DNA from: Methylomonas methanica
Lineage (GTDB): Bacteria; Pseudomonadota; Gammaproteobacteria; Methylococcales; Methylomonadaceae
NCBI RefSeq assembly: GCF_001644035.1
Contig: NZ_LUUG01000093.1
Span: forward strand, 62,001 to 126,000
DNA: 64,000 bases
Direction: 5' to 3'
The position numbers and the translations under genes are program-made. Within the stretch, counting starts at the first letter, position 1; every line of letters starts with the position of its first letter. Positions 52,899-62,233 of the stretch are shown in pieces. The notes below the pieces were generated by a model that worked only from the letters and a program-made list of their open reading frames with translations, did no database searches and was not told the DNA's origin.

Positions 52899-54109
52899 TT
52901 GTTTTGTAGGTAACGTCTAAGTAAGTCCAGGGCCAGTAAGGCGGCCTGGTTTTGTTTGTGTTTAAGGGGGCCGTGCGCATTGAGCTGGGTAGAGACCACG
53001 CCGCCGGGTGTCGCTAAGGCATTGTAAAGGACAATGGCTTTATCTTTATCCCGATAGTCTGCGGCGCTGCCGCTATACAGCTGCACCAATGCGAAATCGG
53101 TTTTCTCGCGGGCTTTGAGCTGTTCGGCCCAGACTTGGGCGATGGGCTGTAAATCGCCGGCACCCGCTTGGCCTGCGCCTGTGTTGCGCCCCCAATCGAG
53201 ATTAACTTCAACGCGAGTCAACCACCCGCGCCCCAAACATTTGCTGGCTAGCAAGCCCTGACTGGCGGTTTCCAGCAAGGCCAGGGAGTAGCGCTTTTCG
53301 CGCATCGCGGTAGCTACCACCTCCAACAGATCGCCTTGCTGTTCGTTTAAACCGTCGATAGCAAACACATACGTGCCAATGCGTTCCGCAACGTCGGCCA
53401 CACACGTCTGTTTGTGTGATTCCGGGAAACCGCCGGGGAACAACAGTTTGGTTTGCACTTCATCGGGTGCGGCACGAAACCCCAGTTGCACGCCGTCCGG
53501 CAAATCAAAATCCGCCAAGCACTGCTGAATAGCCGATTCGCCTATGCCTATGCTGCGTAAACTCACCAGACACTCCGGCTGTAGATCAAAACTTTGCAGC
53601 AATTGCGGCCTGACTAACGAGGCAAACATACTCTTCATTTCCGACGGCACGCCCGGCAGAAACACAAACCAGCAACGATTGAATTGCAAGGCAAAGCCTG
53701 GCGCAGTGCCGTAAGCGTTGTCGATACGTAGCGCAGACTGCGGCAGCATGGCCTGCTTGCGATTCGCCTCCGGCATCACTCGATTCCGGCGGGCGTAATA
53801 CTGTTCAATGTCGGCAAAGGCCTGGGCGTCGAATTGTAAAGGTTGGCCGCTGGCGATACTGACCGCCTCGGCGGTGAGATCGTCGCTGGTCGGCCCCAGG
53901 CCGCCGGTGCAAATACAGCAATCGGCGCGTTCGGCGATTTCCGTGAACAGCGCAATCAAGTCTTCCAGATTATCGCCCACCGCCGTATGGCGTTTCAGCG
54001 TAAAGCCCAGTTCGACCAATTGCTGGGATAGCCAGGCGGCATTGCTGTCCACGGTCTGCCCGCAAACGATTTCCTCGCCTTGCGAGAATATTTCGGCAAT
54101 TTGTCTCAT
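52889..54109 (-). CDS. cinA: CinA-like protein with degenerate C-terminal (PncC) domain
   Basis: 406 residues. The N-terminal MoCF/COG1058 domain has QGEEIVCGQTVDSNAAWLSQQLVE, CTGGLGPTSDDLT and FLPGVPSEMK intact. The C-terminal half is the length of the nicotinamide-nucleotide deamidase domain, but the active-site phrase (AESCTGG in the family) reads LETASQG and the GGVVxYSNEAK stretch is not recognisable (VEVNLDWGRN). Deamidase activity is doubtful; the N-terminal ADP-ribose pyrophosphatase activity may persist. It starts 4 bases inside the AEC gene end. Confidence 0.78.
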   Translation of the reverse strand: MRQIAEIFSQGEEIVCGQTVDSNAAWLSQQLVELGFTLKRHTAVGDNLEDLIALFTEIAERADCCICTGGLGPTSDDLTAEAVSIASGQPLQFDAQAFADIEQYYARRNRVMPEANRKQAMLPQSALRIDNAYGTAPGFALQFNRCWFVFLPGVPSEMKSMFASLVRPQLLQSFDLQPECLVSLRSIGIGESAIQQCLADFDLPDGVQLGFRAAPDEVQTKLLFPGGFPESHKQTCVADVAERIGTYVFAIDGLNEQQGDLLEVVATAMREKRYSLALLETASQGLLASKCLGRGWLTRVEVNLDWGRNTGAGQAGAGDLQPIAQVWAEQLKAREKTDFALVQLYSGSAADYRDKDKAIVLYNALATPGGVVSTQLNAHGPLKHKQNQAALLALDLLRRYLQNKCH

Positions 54110-55020
54110 AACACCCGATACCAGAGCGGTAAACTTACTAAACTCAAAGCCGTCGTCACCGTCACGGCCATCGCGTATAAACCGCTGTCCAGTTTATAGC
54201 GATCGCACAGCACGATGCCCATTACCATGCTCGGCATCGCTAGATCCATCACCGCTGCCGCTCTGGGCTGACCGGTCAAATTCAGTAAATTTGCCAGCCA
54301 CAACGCAATCAGCGGCATCAGCCATAACTTAATCAATACGGTGGGAGCGATGAACGGTAAATTACGCACACGTATATCCCGCCAACTAAGTGCCAGACCT
54401 AAAGAAAAAATCATCAACGGTGCCACCGCTCCGGAACATTTTTGCAGTAAGCCGGCCAACCAGAATGGTATCGGCACCTGATTGAGGTTTAACACGACCG
54501 CTACAAAAGCGGCCCAGAATGGCGGCGCATTGAAAAATGCCAAGACCGATTTTGGCTTGGGCTCCCCGGTTGCTCCGTAATGGCGGGCCAACATGATGCC
54601 CAAGGTGTAGACCAACGGCGCTTCGGCAAACAAGTCGATCTGGATGACCAAAGACCGGGTCCAGTCACCGAAAATCTGCTCCAATACCGGCAAACCCAGA
54701 TACGTGACGTTTGGAAAGGCTGCCGCCAAAATCACCGCCCCGGTTTGCGGATTTTTGAATCTAAATAACCTGGCAAGCATCCAAGTCGCCAAAATCGACA
54801 ACAGGATGCTGATAGAACCCAATGCTGAATATTGTAGCGATTGCCAACCAATATCCGCCCGCCACAGCACATCCAGCACCATAACCGGCATAAAAAAATA
54901 ATAAACCACGCTGGTTAATACCAGCCTGGTCTGGTCTGCCGACAAACGGTTAGGCGTCAAGACCCGCCAACCGGCACCGCAGAGCATCAGCACGGTCATT
55001 TGCATCAAAGTTGTATTCAT
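54106..55020 (-). CDS. AEC-family (auxin efflux carrier type) transporter
   Basis: 304 residues from ATG 55020 (an ATG at 55029 is also possible). About ten membrane helices with the family pattern FPNVTYLGLPVLEQIFG and SLGLALSWRD. In bacteria such carriers export or import small carboxylates or amino acids; the substrate cannot be told. Stop and next start overlap (ATGA), so it is coupled with the CinA-like gene. Confidence 0.82.
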   Translation of the reverse strand: MNTTLMQMTVLMLCGAGWRVLTPNRLSADQTRLVLTSVVYYFFMPVMVLDVLWRADIGWQSLQYSALGSISILLSILATWMLARLFRFKNPQTGAVILAAAFPNVTYLGLPVLEQIFGDWTRSLVIQIDLFAEAPLVYTLGIMLARHYGATGEPKPKSVLAFFNAPPFWAAFVAVVLNLNQVPIPFWLAGLLQKCSGAVAPLMIFSLGLALSWRDIRVRNLPFIAPTVLIKLWLMPLIALWLANLLNLTGQPRAAAVMDLAMPSMVMGIVLCDRYKLDSGLYAMAVTVTTALSLVSLPLWYRVL

Positions 55021-55083
55021 ACCGCGCATTTTATCAGGCTGGCGGCGGTGACACGCGGCTAAAGCATTAGCCCTAGTAATTGG

Positions 55084-58000
55084 CTAAATACGCTGATCGC
55101 CGCCCGGTGCTTGGGTTACAGCCTTGTCGAGTAGTAGTTCGAACTGATCGGCCGGAACCGGTCTGGAAATTAAATAGCCCTGGCCGTAATCGCAGCCCAT
55201 TCGATTTAATAAATCGTATTGCTCCTGGGTCTCTATACCTTCCGCGACGACTTTTATACCTAGCTTGTGCGCCATCACTACAATGGCTTCGCACAAGGCC
55301 ATGTCGCTGGAGCCGGCCACCAGACTCCTAACAAAAGCTTGGTCGATCTTGATGTAATCGATGTCGAATTTTTTCAAATAGGCCAAAGACGAATAACCGG
55401 TGCCGAAATCGTCCAAAGCCACCTGCATGCCGGCATCCCGAAACGCCAGCAGTTGCTCGCGCGTGCTGTTGCTGGCGTCCAATATCAAGCCTTCGGTAAT
55501 TTCGACAATCACGCTCTGGCCTGGTAATTCCAGTTCCCGCAGCAATACTATCCATTGATTGGCTTCCATGGCTTGCTTGCGGAACTGCACCGGCGATTTA
55601 TTCACGCTGATCTGGAAATCCGGATGATAGCGTTGCCGCCACTGCTTGGCCTGACGCACGGCGGTGTCGAAAACCCAATCGCCAATGTCGACGATAACCC
55701 CGGTATCTTCGGCAACCGGAATAAATTCGGCCGGACTAACCATTCCGAGCGTCGGATGCTGCCAACGCAGCAGGGCTTCGGCTTTGGCTATGCTGCCGCT
55801 GGCAAATTCGATGATCGGTTGGTAATGCAGTAAAAACTGCTGCCGGGCCAGCGCGCCGTGCAAATCATTCGCCAGCCTCATGCGCAACTGGGCGTTCTGC
55901 TGCATCAGGGCAGTAAAATAATGGTAGCGGTCGCGGCCCTGATTTTTGGCGGCGTACATCGCCTGATCGGCATTTTTTAATAATGAATCGGTGTCGAGCG
56001 CGTCGTCCGGATACAGGGCAATGCCTATACTCCCGGAGATATAAGCCGTCTCGTTTCCCAAACGAAACGGTTCCGCCAAGCGCTGTAAAATATTTCTGGC
56101 GATCCGGTTCACGCCATCGACCTGATCCAACTCGCCCAGAATCACGGTGAATTCATCGCCGCCCAGCCTGGCGATGCTGTCGCAATCGCGTACGCAGCCG
56201 CTGATACGCCGCGCCGCTTCCTTCAGCAACACATCGCCCATGAAGTGGCCCATGCTGTCGTTGACATCCTTGAAACGGTCGAGGTCCAGAAACATCAATG
56301 CCACATGCTGACCGTGCCTAAACGCCTTTTTGATTTCCTGATTGAGCCTATCTAAAAACATATTCCGATTCGGCAAACCAGTCAACGGATCGAAATTAGC
56401 TTGCCGCCAAATCAATTCCTCGGATTTTTTACGGTCGGTAATATCCGCTATCAAGGCCACCCGTCGGTGCACTCCACCGCTCTCATTCAGAATGGAATTG
56501 ATGGTTACCCACTGTATGCAATCCTCGCCGTTCTTGCGGCGGCCGCTGATTTCGCCGGCCCACTGCCCATGAGTATTGATAACCCGCAAGACAGTTTTAT
56601 AGAAAGCCTGATCATGATGCTCCGTGTTGCCGCCGACAAAGGCGCGGCCTATCACTTCGTCCGCCGAATACCCGGTTACCGTGGTGAATGCCGGATTAAC
56701 CGTGATGATGGTACCCGTGGCATCGGTAACCATCATCGCCTCGCTGCTGTTCAAATACACCAAGGCGGCCAGTTGCATTTCCTCTTCGGCGCTTTTCCGC
56801 GCGGTAATGTCCTCGTACACGCCCAATACGCCAATGGTCTGTTGTTGCAAATTACGTAAGGGCACCCGTGAGGTTCTCAAATGCATGGTTTTACCTGCCG
56901 GACCTAATAGCGTTTCTTCGTAATTCAATTTTGCCGTATTACTCTCCATTACCTGTTTATCGTCCGCTCGATACAAGTGCGCCAAATCTCGCCAAACCAA
57001 TTGCTCATCCGACTTGCCGATCAATTCGGCGGGGCTATCCAACCCGGCATCCTTACTGAAGGCTAAATTGGCGCCCAGATAACGGTAACTAAGGTCTTTC
57101 CAGAACACCCGGCTGGGGATGGTGTTGATGACGGTTTGCAGCATGTTTACCGAGTCGGCTAATTTATGCATCGCCTCCAGGCGCTCGGAAATGTCGCGCA
57201 AAATCAGTAATTGATTGCCTGCCAAGCTATCGCCCAACAAGACGATATCGATCAGCACCATCCGGCACCTACCATCCTTGCAACACACTTTCAATTCCCC
57301 AGTTTGACTGGACTCGCCCGCAGAGTGAGGGACACGCTGATAACCATGCCAATTAGCGATGACTTGCTGCCGATATTCGGCCTCGGGATGGGCATGCCAC
57401 CACCATTCCGCCAAGGTCGGAATATCGGCCAAGGTATAACCAAAGGTTTTAACAAAAGCCGAGTTCAAATAACTGATATTGCCCTGACTATCATGCAGCG
57501 CATAGGCAATCGGCGACTCTTCGATAATCGCGTGAAATTTGGCTTCGCTGCCTGACAGCGCCTGATGCGCTTGATATAGCCTCTGGTAAGGCAGTTGGAT
57601 GCTATTGAGAAATACCGAACGGTAGATCAGGCCATAGGCGACCACCTTGTAGACATGGCCGAGCAGAATATATAAATCGGTCACGCTGGCATAAAAGGTC
57701 ACGAACAACTCGCTCATGGCCATGATAGCTGCCGCTGCGGCCAATCCAGCCGGATCATAGGAATGTTGTCGGCGGGCTTGGAGTAAATAGCCGATGGCGC
57801 TGAGAGCATAGACGCCGGCCAATAAATATTCGCAGGCTTTTTTAAAAGACGTTAAGCCCTGAACTGCATCAAAGGTCCGCGGTAACCAGTCCTGATGGAA
57901 AAACACCAGCCAGCAACTCAGGGCAATATAGAGCAGCACACCACTCAACATCAACGAACGTGATACCGGTGTTATTTGCCTACTCGGCACCCACAATCCC

Positions 58001-58389
58001 ATCACTAAGCCTAGCGCCGCAAAGCCGCGGGCCATTAGCCAAAAAGCGATGGCTTTTTCCGGATCGCTTTCGGTGATAAAGGCCGGCATGCCGCTGAAAG
58101 ACAGGGTATGCATTAAATCGAGGACCGCCACGCCCAAGAAGCAGCAGGCCAGCATCATGAATCCGGCGGAGTTTTCCTTTTGATAAACGCTCCAACCCAC
58201 GGCGAAAACCAATGCGGAAATCACGATGGAAAAACCTTCCATCAAGGTATGCACGCCCAAGGATTGGCTGAAAAACGGCCGTAAGGATTCCGATAGCGGA
58301 AAATACAAGCTAAGCAACTGCGCAAGTAAAAGTAGTAGCACCGTCCAAAGCAGAGGCCTGGCCTGGTTTTGTTCGCTATATTGCTCCAC
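55084..58389 (-). CDS. MASE3-PAS-GGDEF-EAL cyclic-di-GMP enzyme
   Basis: 1101 residues. Seven or eight membrane helices (about 15-265) in a MASE3-like sensor, three PAS units (about 280-400, 410-525, 530-660), then GGDEF (RLGGDEFTVILGEL, about 745) and EAL (AEALLRW, about 880) domains with the conserved LTGLPNRNMF, LDLDRFKDVNDSMGH, DDFGTGYSSLAYLKKFDIDYIKID and ETQEQ blocks. Both catalytic signatures look intact, so it may make, break or sense cyclic-di-GMP. The GEMM-type riboswitches at 24799 and 29846 would respond to its product. It stands alone upstream of the AEC operon. Confidence 0.93.
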   Translation of the reverse strand: MEQYSEQNQARPLLWTVLLLLLAQLLSLYFPLSESLRPFFSQSLGVHTLMEGFSIVISALVFAVGWSVYQKENSAGFMMLACCFLGVAVLDLMHTLSFSGMPAFITESDPEKAIAFWLMARGFAALGLVMGLWVPSRQITPVSRSLMLSGVLLYIALSCWLVFFHQDWLPRTFDAVQGLTSFKKACEYLLAGVYALSAIGYLLQARRQHSYDPAGLAAAAAIMAMSELFVTFYASVTDLYILLGHVYKVVAYGLIYRSVFLNSIQLPYQRLYQAHQALSGSEAKFHAIIEESPIAYALHDSQGNISYLNSAFVKTFGYTLADIPTLAEWWWHAHPEAEYRQQVIANWHGYQRVPHSAGESSQTGELKVCCKDGRCRMVLIDIVLLGDSLAGNQLLILRDISERLEAMHKLADSVNMLQTVINTIPSRVFWKDLSYRYLGANLAFSKDAGLDSPAELIGKSDEQLVWRDLAHLYRADDKQVMESNTAKLNYEETLLGPAGKTMHLRTSRVPLRNLQQQTIGVLGVYEDITARKSAEEEMQLAALVYLNSSEAMMVTDATGTIITVNPAFTTVTGYSADEVIGRAFVGGNTEHHDQAFYKTVLRVINTHGQWAGEISGRRKNGEDCIQWVTINSILNESGGVHRRVALIADITDRKKSEELIWRQANFDPLTGLPNRNMFLDRLNQEIKKAFRHGQHVALMFLDLDRFKDVNDSMGHFMGDVLLKEAARRISGCVRDCDSIARLGGDEFTVILGELDQVDGVNRIARNILQRLAEPFRLGNETAYISGSIGIALYPDDALDTDSLLKNADQAMYAAKNQGRDRYHYFTALMQQNAQLRMRLANDLHGALARQQFLLHYQPIIEFASGSIAKAEALLRWQHPTLGMVSPAEFIPVAEDTGVIVDIGDWVFDTAVRQAKQWRQRYHPDFQISVNKSPVQFRKQAMEANQWIVLLRELELPGQSVIVEITEGLILDASNSTREQLLAFRDAGMQVALDDFGTGYSSLAYLKKFDIDYIKIDQAFVRSLVAGSSDMALCEAIVVMAHKLGIKVVAEGIETQEQYDLLNRMGCDYGQGYLISRPVPADQFELLLDKAVTQAPGGDQRI

Positions 58390-58512
58390 AGTGTTCCCTT
58401 GCTGTTTGCCGGTCTGCCGACATTATGTAGACTTAAGTCTGTTAGCGGCTAGTGTTATTGTTATGTTCTGTCGATAGTGCGATGGGTACTGTCAATTCAT
58501 CAGCAGGAGCAT

Positions 58513-59199
58513 TCAATACGCCAGAGCTCGCCAATGTTGTCTAAGTTTGTCGATTTGCGCGACATCCAGTTGTGCGGTGCGGGAATGCTCCCGGCATAAA
58601 GCGCCGCGAAATCCCAAATAATCCGGACTTAACGGCACTAAACCCGCTACATCGTCGGCGCGCAAGGAACCTGCCAAGCCACTTAGCAAGCCCAGACTGG
58701 CGACTTTATCGACAAACATCTGCAATTCGTCGAGCGTCATCAACCGGGTCAATGAACCGAGTTGTTTATCGGCGGTATCCAGCATCACCCCGCGAAAACC
58801 GGCCTTGGCTAAGACATCGATAATCGAAAAATCCGGCCGGGTATCGGCAAATAATACCGCGACCAAGGCCACGCCGTGCTCGGCAAGCGTTTGTAATCCC
58901 GCAATGCAGGTCTGCCAGTCGCCGCCCGGAAAAAAGCCGATTTTCACATAATTCACGCCCGTAGCCGCCATGGCTTGCACGGCCGGCAGGATCAATTCGG
59001 GCTGCATCGGTAAATCGCCGATAGTGGCGCTAACACAGCTACCCGGATGCAAGTGGCGGACAATCTCGGCAACCACGGCAACATCCAAGGCACCCAAGGC
59101 CCCGCGAGCCGGTTGCTTTAAATCGATAATATCGACGGCGGCGGCTTCGACCAACAAAGCTTCGGCCAAACTATTCACGCTTGCTAACATCGCGGTCAT
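58513..59199 (-). CDS. mfnB: (5-formylfuran-3-yl)methyl phosphate synthase MfnB
   Basis: 228 residues from ATG 59199, with GGGGAG about 9 bases upstream; this ATG overlaps the stop of the preceding gene (ATGA). TIM-barrel protein of the DUF556 family. The lysines expected at the active site are present: Lys28 in DIIDLKQPARGALGA, Lys in VNYVKIGFFPG, and Lys after MLDTAD. It condenses two glyceraldehyde-3-phosphate to the furan precursor of methanofuran, the C1 carrier for formaldehyde oxidation in methylotrophs. Its presence is a main reason to infer a methylotroph. Confidence 0.9.
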   Translation of the reverse strand: MTAMLASVNSLAEALLVEAAAVDIIDLKQPARGALGALDVAVVAEIVRHLHPGSCVSATIGDLPMQPELILPAVQAMAATGVNYVKIGFFPGGDWQTCIAGLQTLAEHGVALVAVLFADTRPDFSIIDVLAKAGFRGVMLDTADKQLGSLTRLMTLDELQMFVDKVASLGLLSGLAGSLRADDVAGLVPLSPDYLGFRGALCREHSRTAQLDVAQIDKLRQHWRALAY

Positions 59200-59759
59200 A
59201 CTTGCACTCCCCGGCGATGTTGCTCGATAGCCATCATTAACCAATCCCAGGCTTCCCGTTCCCGCTCACCGGCGGTTTTATCCAGACCGATGCGCAAATA
59301 ATCCAGCTCGGCTTGAATTTTCTCCCAAGGCAATCTATCCAGCCGGCTAATCAATATCGCCGCTTCCAACACCGAATATTGCGCCCGGTTAAAACCTTGA
59401 AACGGCTTATGGTTGACCGTGTGCACGGCCCGGCAAAATAATTTCGGCCGGGTGTCGTCGTCTTCTATCCGGACCAGGCTCAGTTCGGTATGTGCCAAGC
59501 TGTCGGCTAAATAATACCCTGCGACTTGTTGGGCGGGCAATAAGGGCCAGTCCCTACGCCCGGTCAGACAACCGGCAAAAATCCGCACATCGTCGCAATA
59601 ATTGATGACAGCGGTTTTGTTAGCCAGCAGATTATCCAGCGTGGTCGAAGGCCGAAACGGCAGGATAATGTATTGATCTTGTTCAACATGCACCCCCATC
59701 GGCGCGATGTGCGTATCGCCTTGCAGATTGACGGTGGTGACGAGGGTTTCTTGAATCAT
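59196..59759 (-). CDS. DUF447-like protein linked to C1-cofactor genes
   Basis: 187 residues. Starts IQETLVTTVNLQGDTHIAPMGVHVEQDQYIILPFRPSTTLDNL, the split-barrel flavin-binding-like pattern of the DUF447 family, then FAGCLTGRRDWPLLPAQ and VHTVNHKPFQGFNRAQYSVLEAAILISRLDRLPWEKI. The family occurs in methanogens and in methylotrophs that use tetrahydromethanopterin and methanofuran. It is coupled to mfnB by ATGA overlap, so a role in that cofactor pathway is inferred; its reaction is not known to me. Confidence 0.8.
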   Translation of the reverse strand: MIQETLVTTVNLQGDTHIAPMGVHVEQDQYIILPFRPSTTLDNLLANKTAVINYCDDVRIFAGCLTGRRDWPLLPAQQVAGYYLADSLAHTELSLVRIEDDDTRPKLFCRAVHTVNHKPFQGFNRAQYSVLEAAILISRLDRLPWEKIQAELDYLRIGLDKTAGEREREAWDWLMMAIEQHRRGVQV

Positions 59760-59912
59760 GGTTGTTTAGGTCTATCCTGAAGCGTGAAATGTTGCCGGTT
59801 TACCGGCAAACCAACGCGCAATTTTAATCTCGCCGGCTACCCTTAGGGATTTTTTTTCCAGCCGGCGCATGCAGGATGCAATTTCGATCACCATTAACCA
59901 GGCCACACGCTT

Positions 59913-60719
59913 ATGCACGCCATAGATATTGCCGACTTATCGATTTTGCTGATCGAACCTTCGACCACGCAGCTAAAAGTCATCATGCAGCATTTACGCG
60001 ACGAAGGAATTGCCAAAATCGAAGGGGTTTCCAATGCTAAGGCGGCGCTGGAAAGCTTGCACAATCATCGCCCTGATCTGATTATCAGCAGCCTGTATCT
60101 GCCGGATATGATGGCCACCGAACTGGTCGAACATCTGCGCGGCGACGAGGCTTTGAGTCATGTGCCCTTCATGCTGATATCCAGCGAATCCAGCTTCGCG
60201 GTACTCGACACCATCCGTCAGGCCGGCGTGGTGGCGATTTTGCCCAAGCCGTTTGCGCATGACGATTTAAAAAACGCCTTACGGGCAACTATCGAGTTTA
60301 TCGATCCGCAAGAAATCAGCCTGGAACATTACGACATCGAAAACGTGCGGGTCTTGGTGGTTGACGACAGCCCGCTGGCCCGCAAGCACATCAGCCGAGT
60401 GTTGAACAATATGGGCATCGTCAAGATCACCCAGGCCCAGGACGGCAAGGAAGGCGTTGATGTATTCGCTCGAGACCAAAACGCCTTCGACCTGATCGTC
60501 ACTGACTACAATATGCCGGTGATGGACGGCCAGCAGTTGATCAAAACCATCCGCCAGGATTTGGGCAATTCCATCGTACCGATCTTGATGGTCACCAGCG
60601 AAGAAAACGAAACCCGCCTCAGCAATGTGCATAAAGCCGGGGTCTCGGCCATTTGCGACAAACCTTTCGATCCGCAGACCGTGAAGGAAATGTTGTTTCG
60701 GGTGCTTGAACCGGATTGA
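59913..60719 (+). CDS. Double-receiver response regulator
   Basis: 268 residues: two receiver domains and no output domain. The first (about 8-128) has Ser60 where the phospho-acceptor Asp belongs (LIISSLYLPDM) and only one acidic residue in the usual pair (LIEP), so it is probably not phosphorylated. The second (about 145-265) is complete: VVDDSP, Asp in LIVTDYNMPVMDG, TSEE and DKPF. Such CheY-like double receivers often relay or sequester phosphate in surface or motility circuits. The kinase partner is not in the adjacent genes. Confidence 0.85.
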   Translation: MHAIDIADLSILLIEPSTTQLKVIMQHLRDEGIAKIEGVSNAKAALESLHNHRPDLIISSLYLPDMMATELVEHLRGDEALSHVPFMLISSESSFAVLDTIRQAGVVAILPKPFAHDDLKNALRATIEFIDPQEISLEHYDIENVRVLVVDDSPLARKHISRVLNNMGIVKITQAQDGKEGVDVFARDQNAFDLIVTDYNMPVMDGQQLIKTIRQDLGNSIVPILMVTSEENETRLSNVHKAGVSAICDKPFDPQTVKEMLFRVLEPD

Positions 60720-60724
60720 AGCGT

Positions 60725-60752
60725 GCAAGTATCGGCTTGCTTACGTTTTATC
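60725..60752 (+). terminator. Weak hairpin after the double-receiver gene
   Basis: GCAAG / CTTGC stem with a 6-base loop, then TTACGTTTTATCTT. Only 5 bp, so tentative. Confidence 0.35.
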
Positions 60753-60963
60753 TTGTTTAACCATCCCAGCCTCTAAGGACTTAAAACCGGCTACCTATCC
60801 TTTATCCTCCGCCATAACAAGTAAGCGCTTGTTAGGCCAATGCTTGAGCATATCTTCAGCTAATTAACACCCATTCATAATCCAAGCTATCACTGCCGCC
60901 AGCCAAACAAGCGGGCGTTTATTTCCGTTCTGACCGCTTGCGTCAATACGACCGACAGCACTA

Positions 60964-60983
60964 TACTGCCCATAAAAGCAGTA
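60964..60983 (+). promoter_or_regulatory. LexA (SOS) box
   Basis: TACTG-N10-CAGTA (TACTGCCCATAAAAGCAGTA), the gammaproteobacterial LexA half-sites exactly, ending 14 bases before the lexA ATG. It would make the lexA-imuA-imuB-dnaE2 operon self-repressed and damage-induced. Confidence 0.88.
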
Positions 60984-60997
60984 ACCATAAAAACAGC

Positions 60998-61615
60998 ATG
61001 AAACCACTGACCGACCGCCAACAAGACATCCTGAACTTCATCGAGCGCACTTTGCTACAGGATGGCTTTCCGCCGACCATCGCCGAAATCGCCGCTGCCT
61101 TTGGCGTGCGCTCCACCAACAGCATTCGCGGCCATTTGCAGGCTTTGGCGCGTAAGGGCGCAATCGAATTGGTGCCGGCCGCATCGCGCGGCATTCGCCT
61201 ACTTAACCCCCCCCCCAATCCCGACCAAGGCTTGCCGCTGGTCGGCCGAGTGGCGGCGGGCCAGCCGATTCTGGCCGAAGAACATATCGAGCGCTATTGC
61301 CGCCTGGGACCGGAGTTATTCGATAACCGCGCCGATTATCTGTTACGCGTACAAGGCATGAGCATGCGCGATGCCGGCATTTTGGATGGCGATCTATTAG
61401 CCGTGCAACGCACGCCGGAAGCTCGCAACGGCCAAATCGTCGTGGCCCGCATTCAGGATGAAGCCACGGTAAAACGTCTGCGCATGGACAGCAAAACGCA
61501 TATGGCTTATCTGGAACCGGCCAATCCGGATTTCAGAGTAATCGAAGTGGATTTGCAACGCGAGCCTTTGGTAATCGAAGGCATGGTGGTCGGCGTGATT
61601 CGTAGTGGGCTATGA
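60998..61615 (+). CDS. lexA: SOS repressor LexA
   Basis: 205 residues from ATG 60998, directly after the SOS box; a longer frame from 60938 would run through that box. Winged-helix DNA-binding domain 1-65 ([46 protein letters not shown]). Cleavage site Ala-Gly in [10 protein letters not shown], catalytic Ser in [11 protein letters not shown] and Lys in DEATVKRL. It represses itself and the damage-tolerance genes behind it until RecA triggers self-cleavage. Its stop overlaps the imuA start (ATGA). Confidence 0.96.
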   Translation: MKPLTDRQQDILNFIERTLLQDGFPPTIAEIAAAFGVRSTNSIRGHLQALARKGAIELVPAASRGIRLLNPPPNPDQGLPLVGRVAAGQPILAEEHIERYCRLGPELFDNRADYLLRVQGMSMRDAGILDGDLLAVQRTPEARNGQIVVARIQDEATVKRLRMDSKTHMAYLEPANPDFRVIEVDLQREPLVIEGMVVGVIRSGL

Positions 61616-62226
61616 ATGCAAACGCCTTGGACCAACTCTTGCGCTCGCAAACCGGCATCTGGCGCGGTTTGCATTCGGAACACCAAGCTTGGCCGGTCAT
61701 TCCTTCCGGCTTTGCCGAGCTCGATGCCTCGCTACCTGGCGGCGGCTGGCCGCTGAGCGGCGTGCTGGAGATATTCTCGCCCTGCTTGGGGATTGGTGAG
61801 TTAAGTCTGTTGCTGCCCGCTATGTCCTATATCACCCAAACCAAACGCTGGATAGCCTGGATCGCGCCGCCACAGCAAGCTTACGCACCGGCCTTGGCAC
61901 AGGCCGGCATTGATTTAGCTTATCTCCTGGTAGTGGATTGCCGGCAAGAGGCAGACATCCCCTGGAGTCTGGAAAAACTACTGCGTAGCGGCCGCTGCGG
62001 CATGGCCTTGGCCTGGCCGCGCCGGCTCAGCGATCATCAAATTCGCCGCTTACAACTGGCCGCCGAAGCCGGCTCCGCGTTGGCAGTGCTCTATCCAAAG
62101 CAACCTAGCGGCGCCGGTTACACGGCATTGCGTTTGGAAATCAAACCTGCGGAGACCGGCCTGGCTTTACACATTCTGAAAGCGCGCGGCAGTTTGCAAC
62201 GCGCGTCATTAATCTTGCCGCTATAA
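61612..62226 (+). CDS. imuA: Translesion mutasome protein ImuA
   Basis: 204 residues of the RecA/SulA-like ImuA family: [38 protein letters not shown] at the start, then [32 protein letters not shown]. It helps load the ImuB/DnaE2 complex. It is translationally coupled to lexA and followed by imuB after 7 bases. Confidence 0.9.
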   Translation: MNANALDQLLRSQTGIWRGLHSEHQAWPVIPSGFAELDASLPGGGWPLSGVLEIFSPCLGIGELSLLLPAMSYITQTKRWIAWIAPPQQAYAPALAQAGIDLAYLLVVDCRQEADIPWSLEKLLRSGRCGMALAWPRRLSDHQIRRLQLAAEAGSALAVLYPKQPSGAGYTALRLEIKPAETGLALHILKARGSLQRASLILPL

Positions 62227-62233
62227 GAAAACG

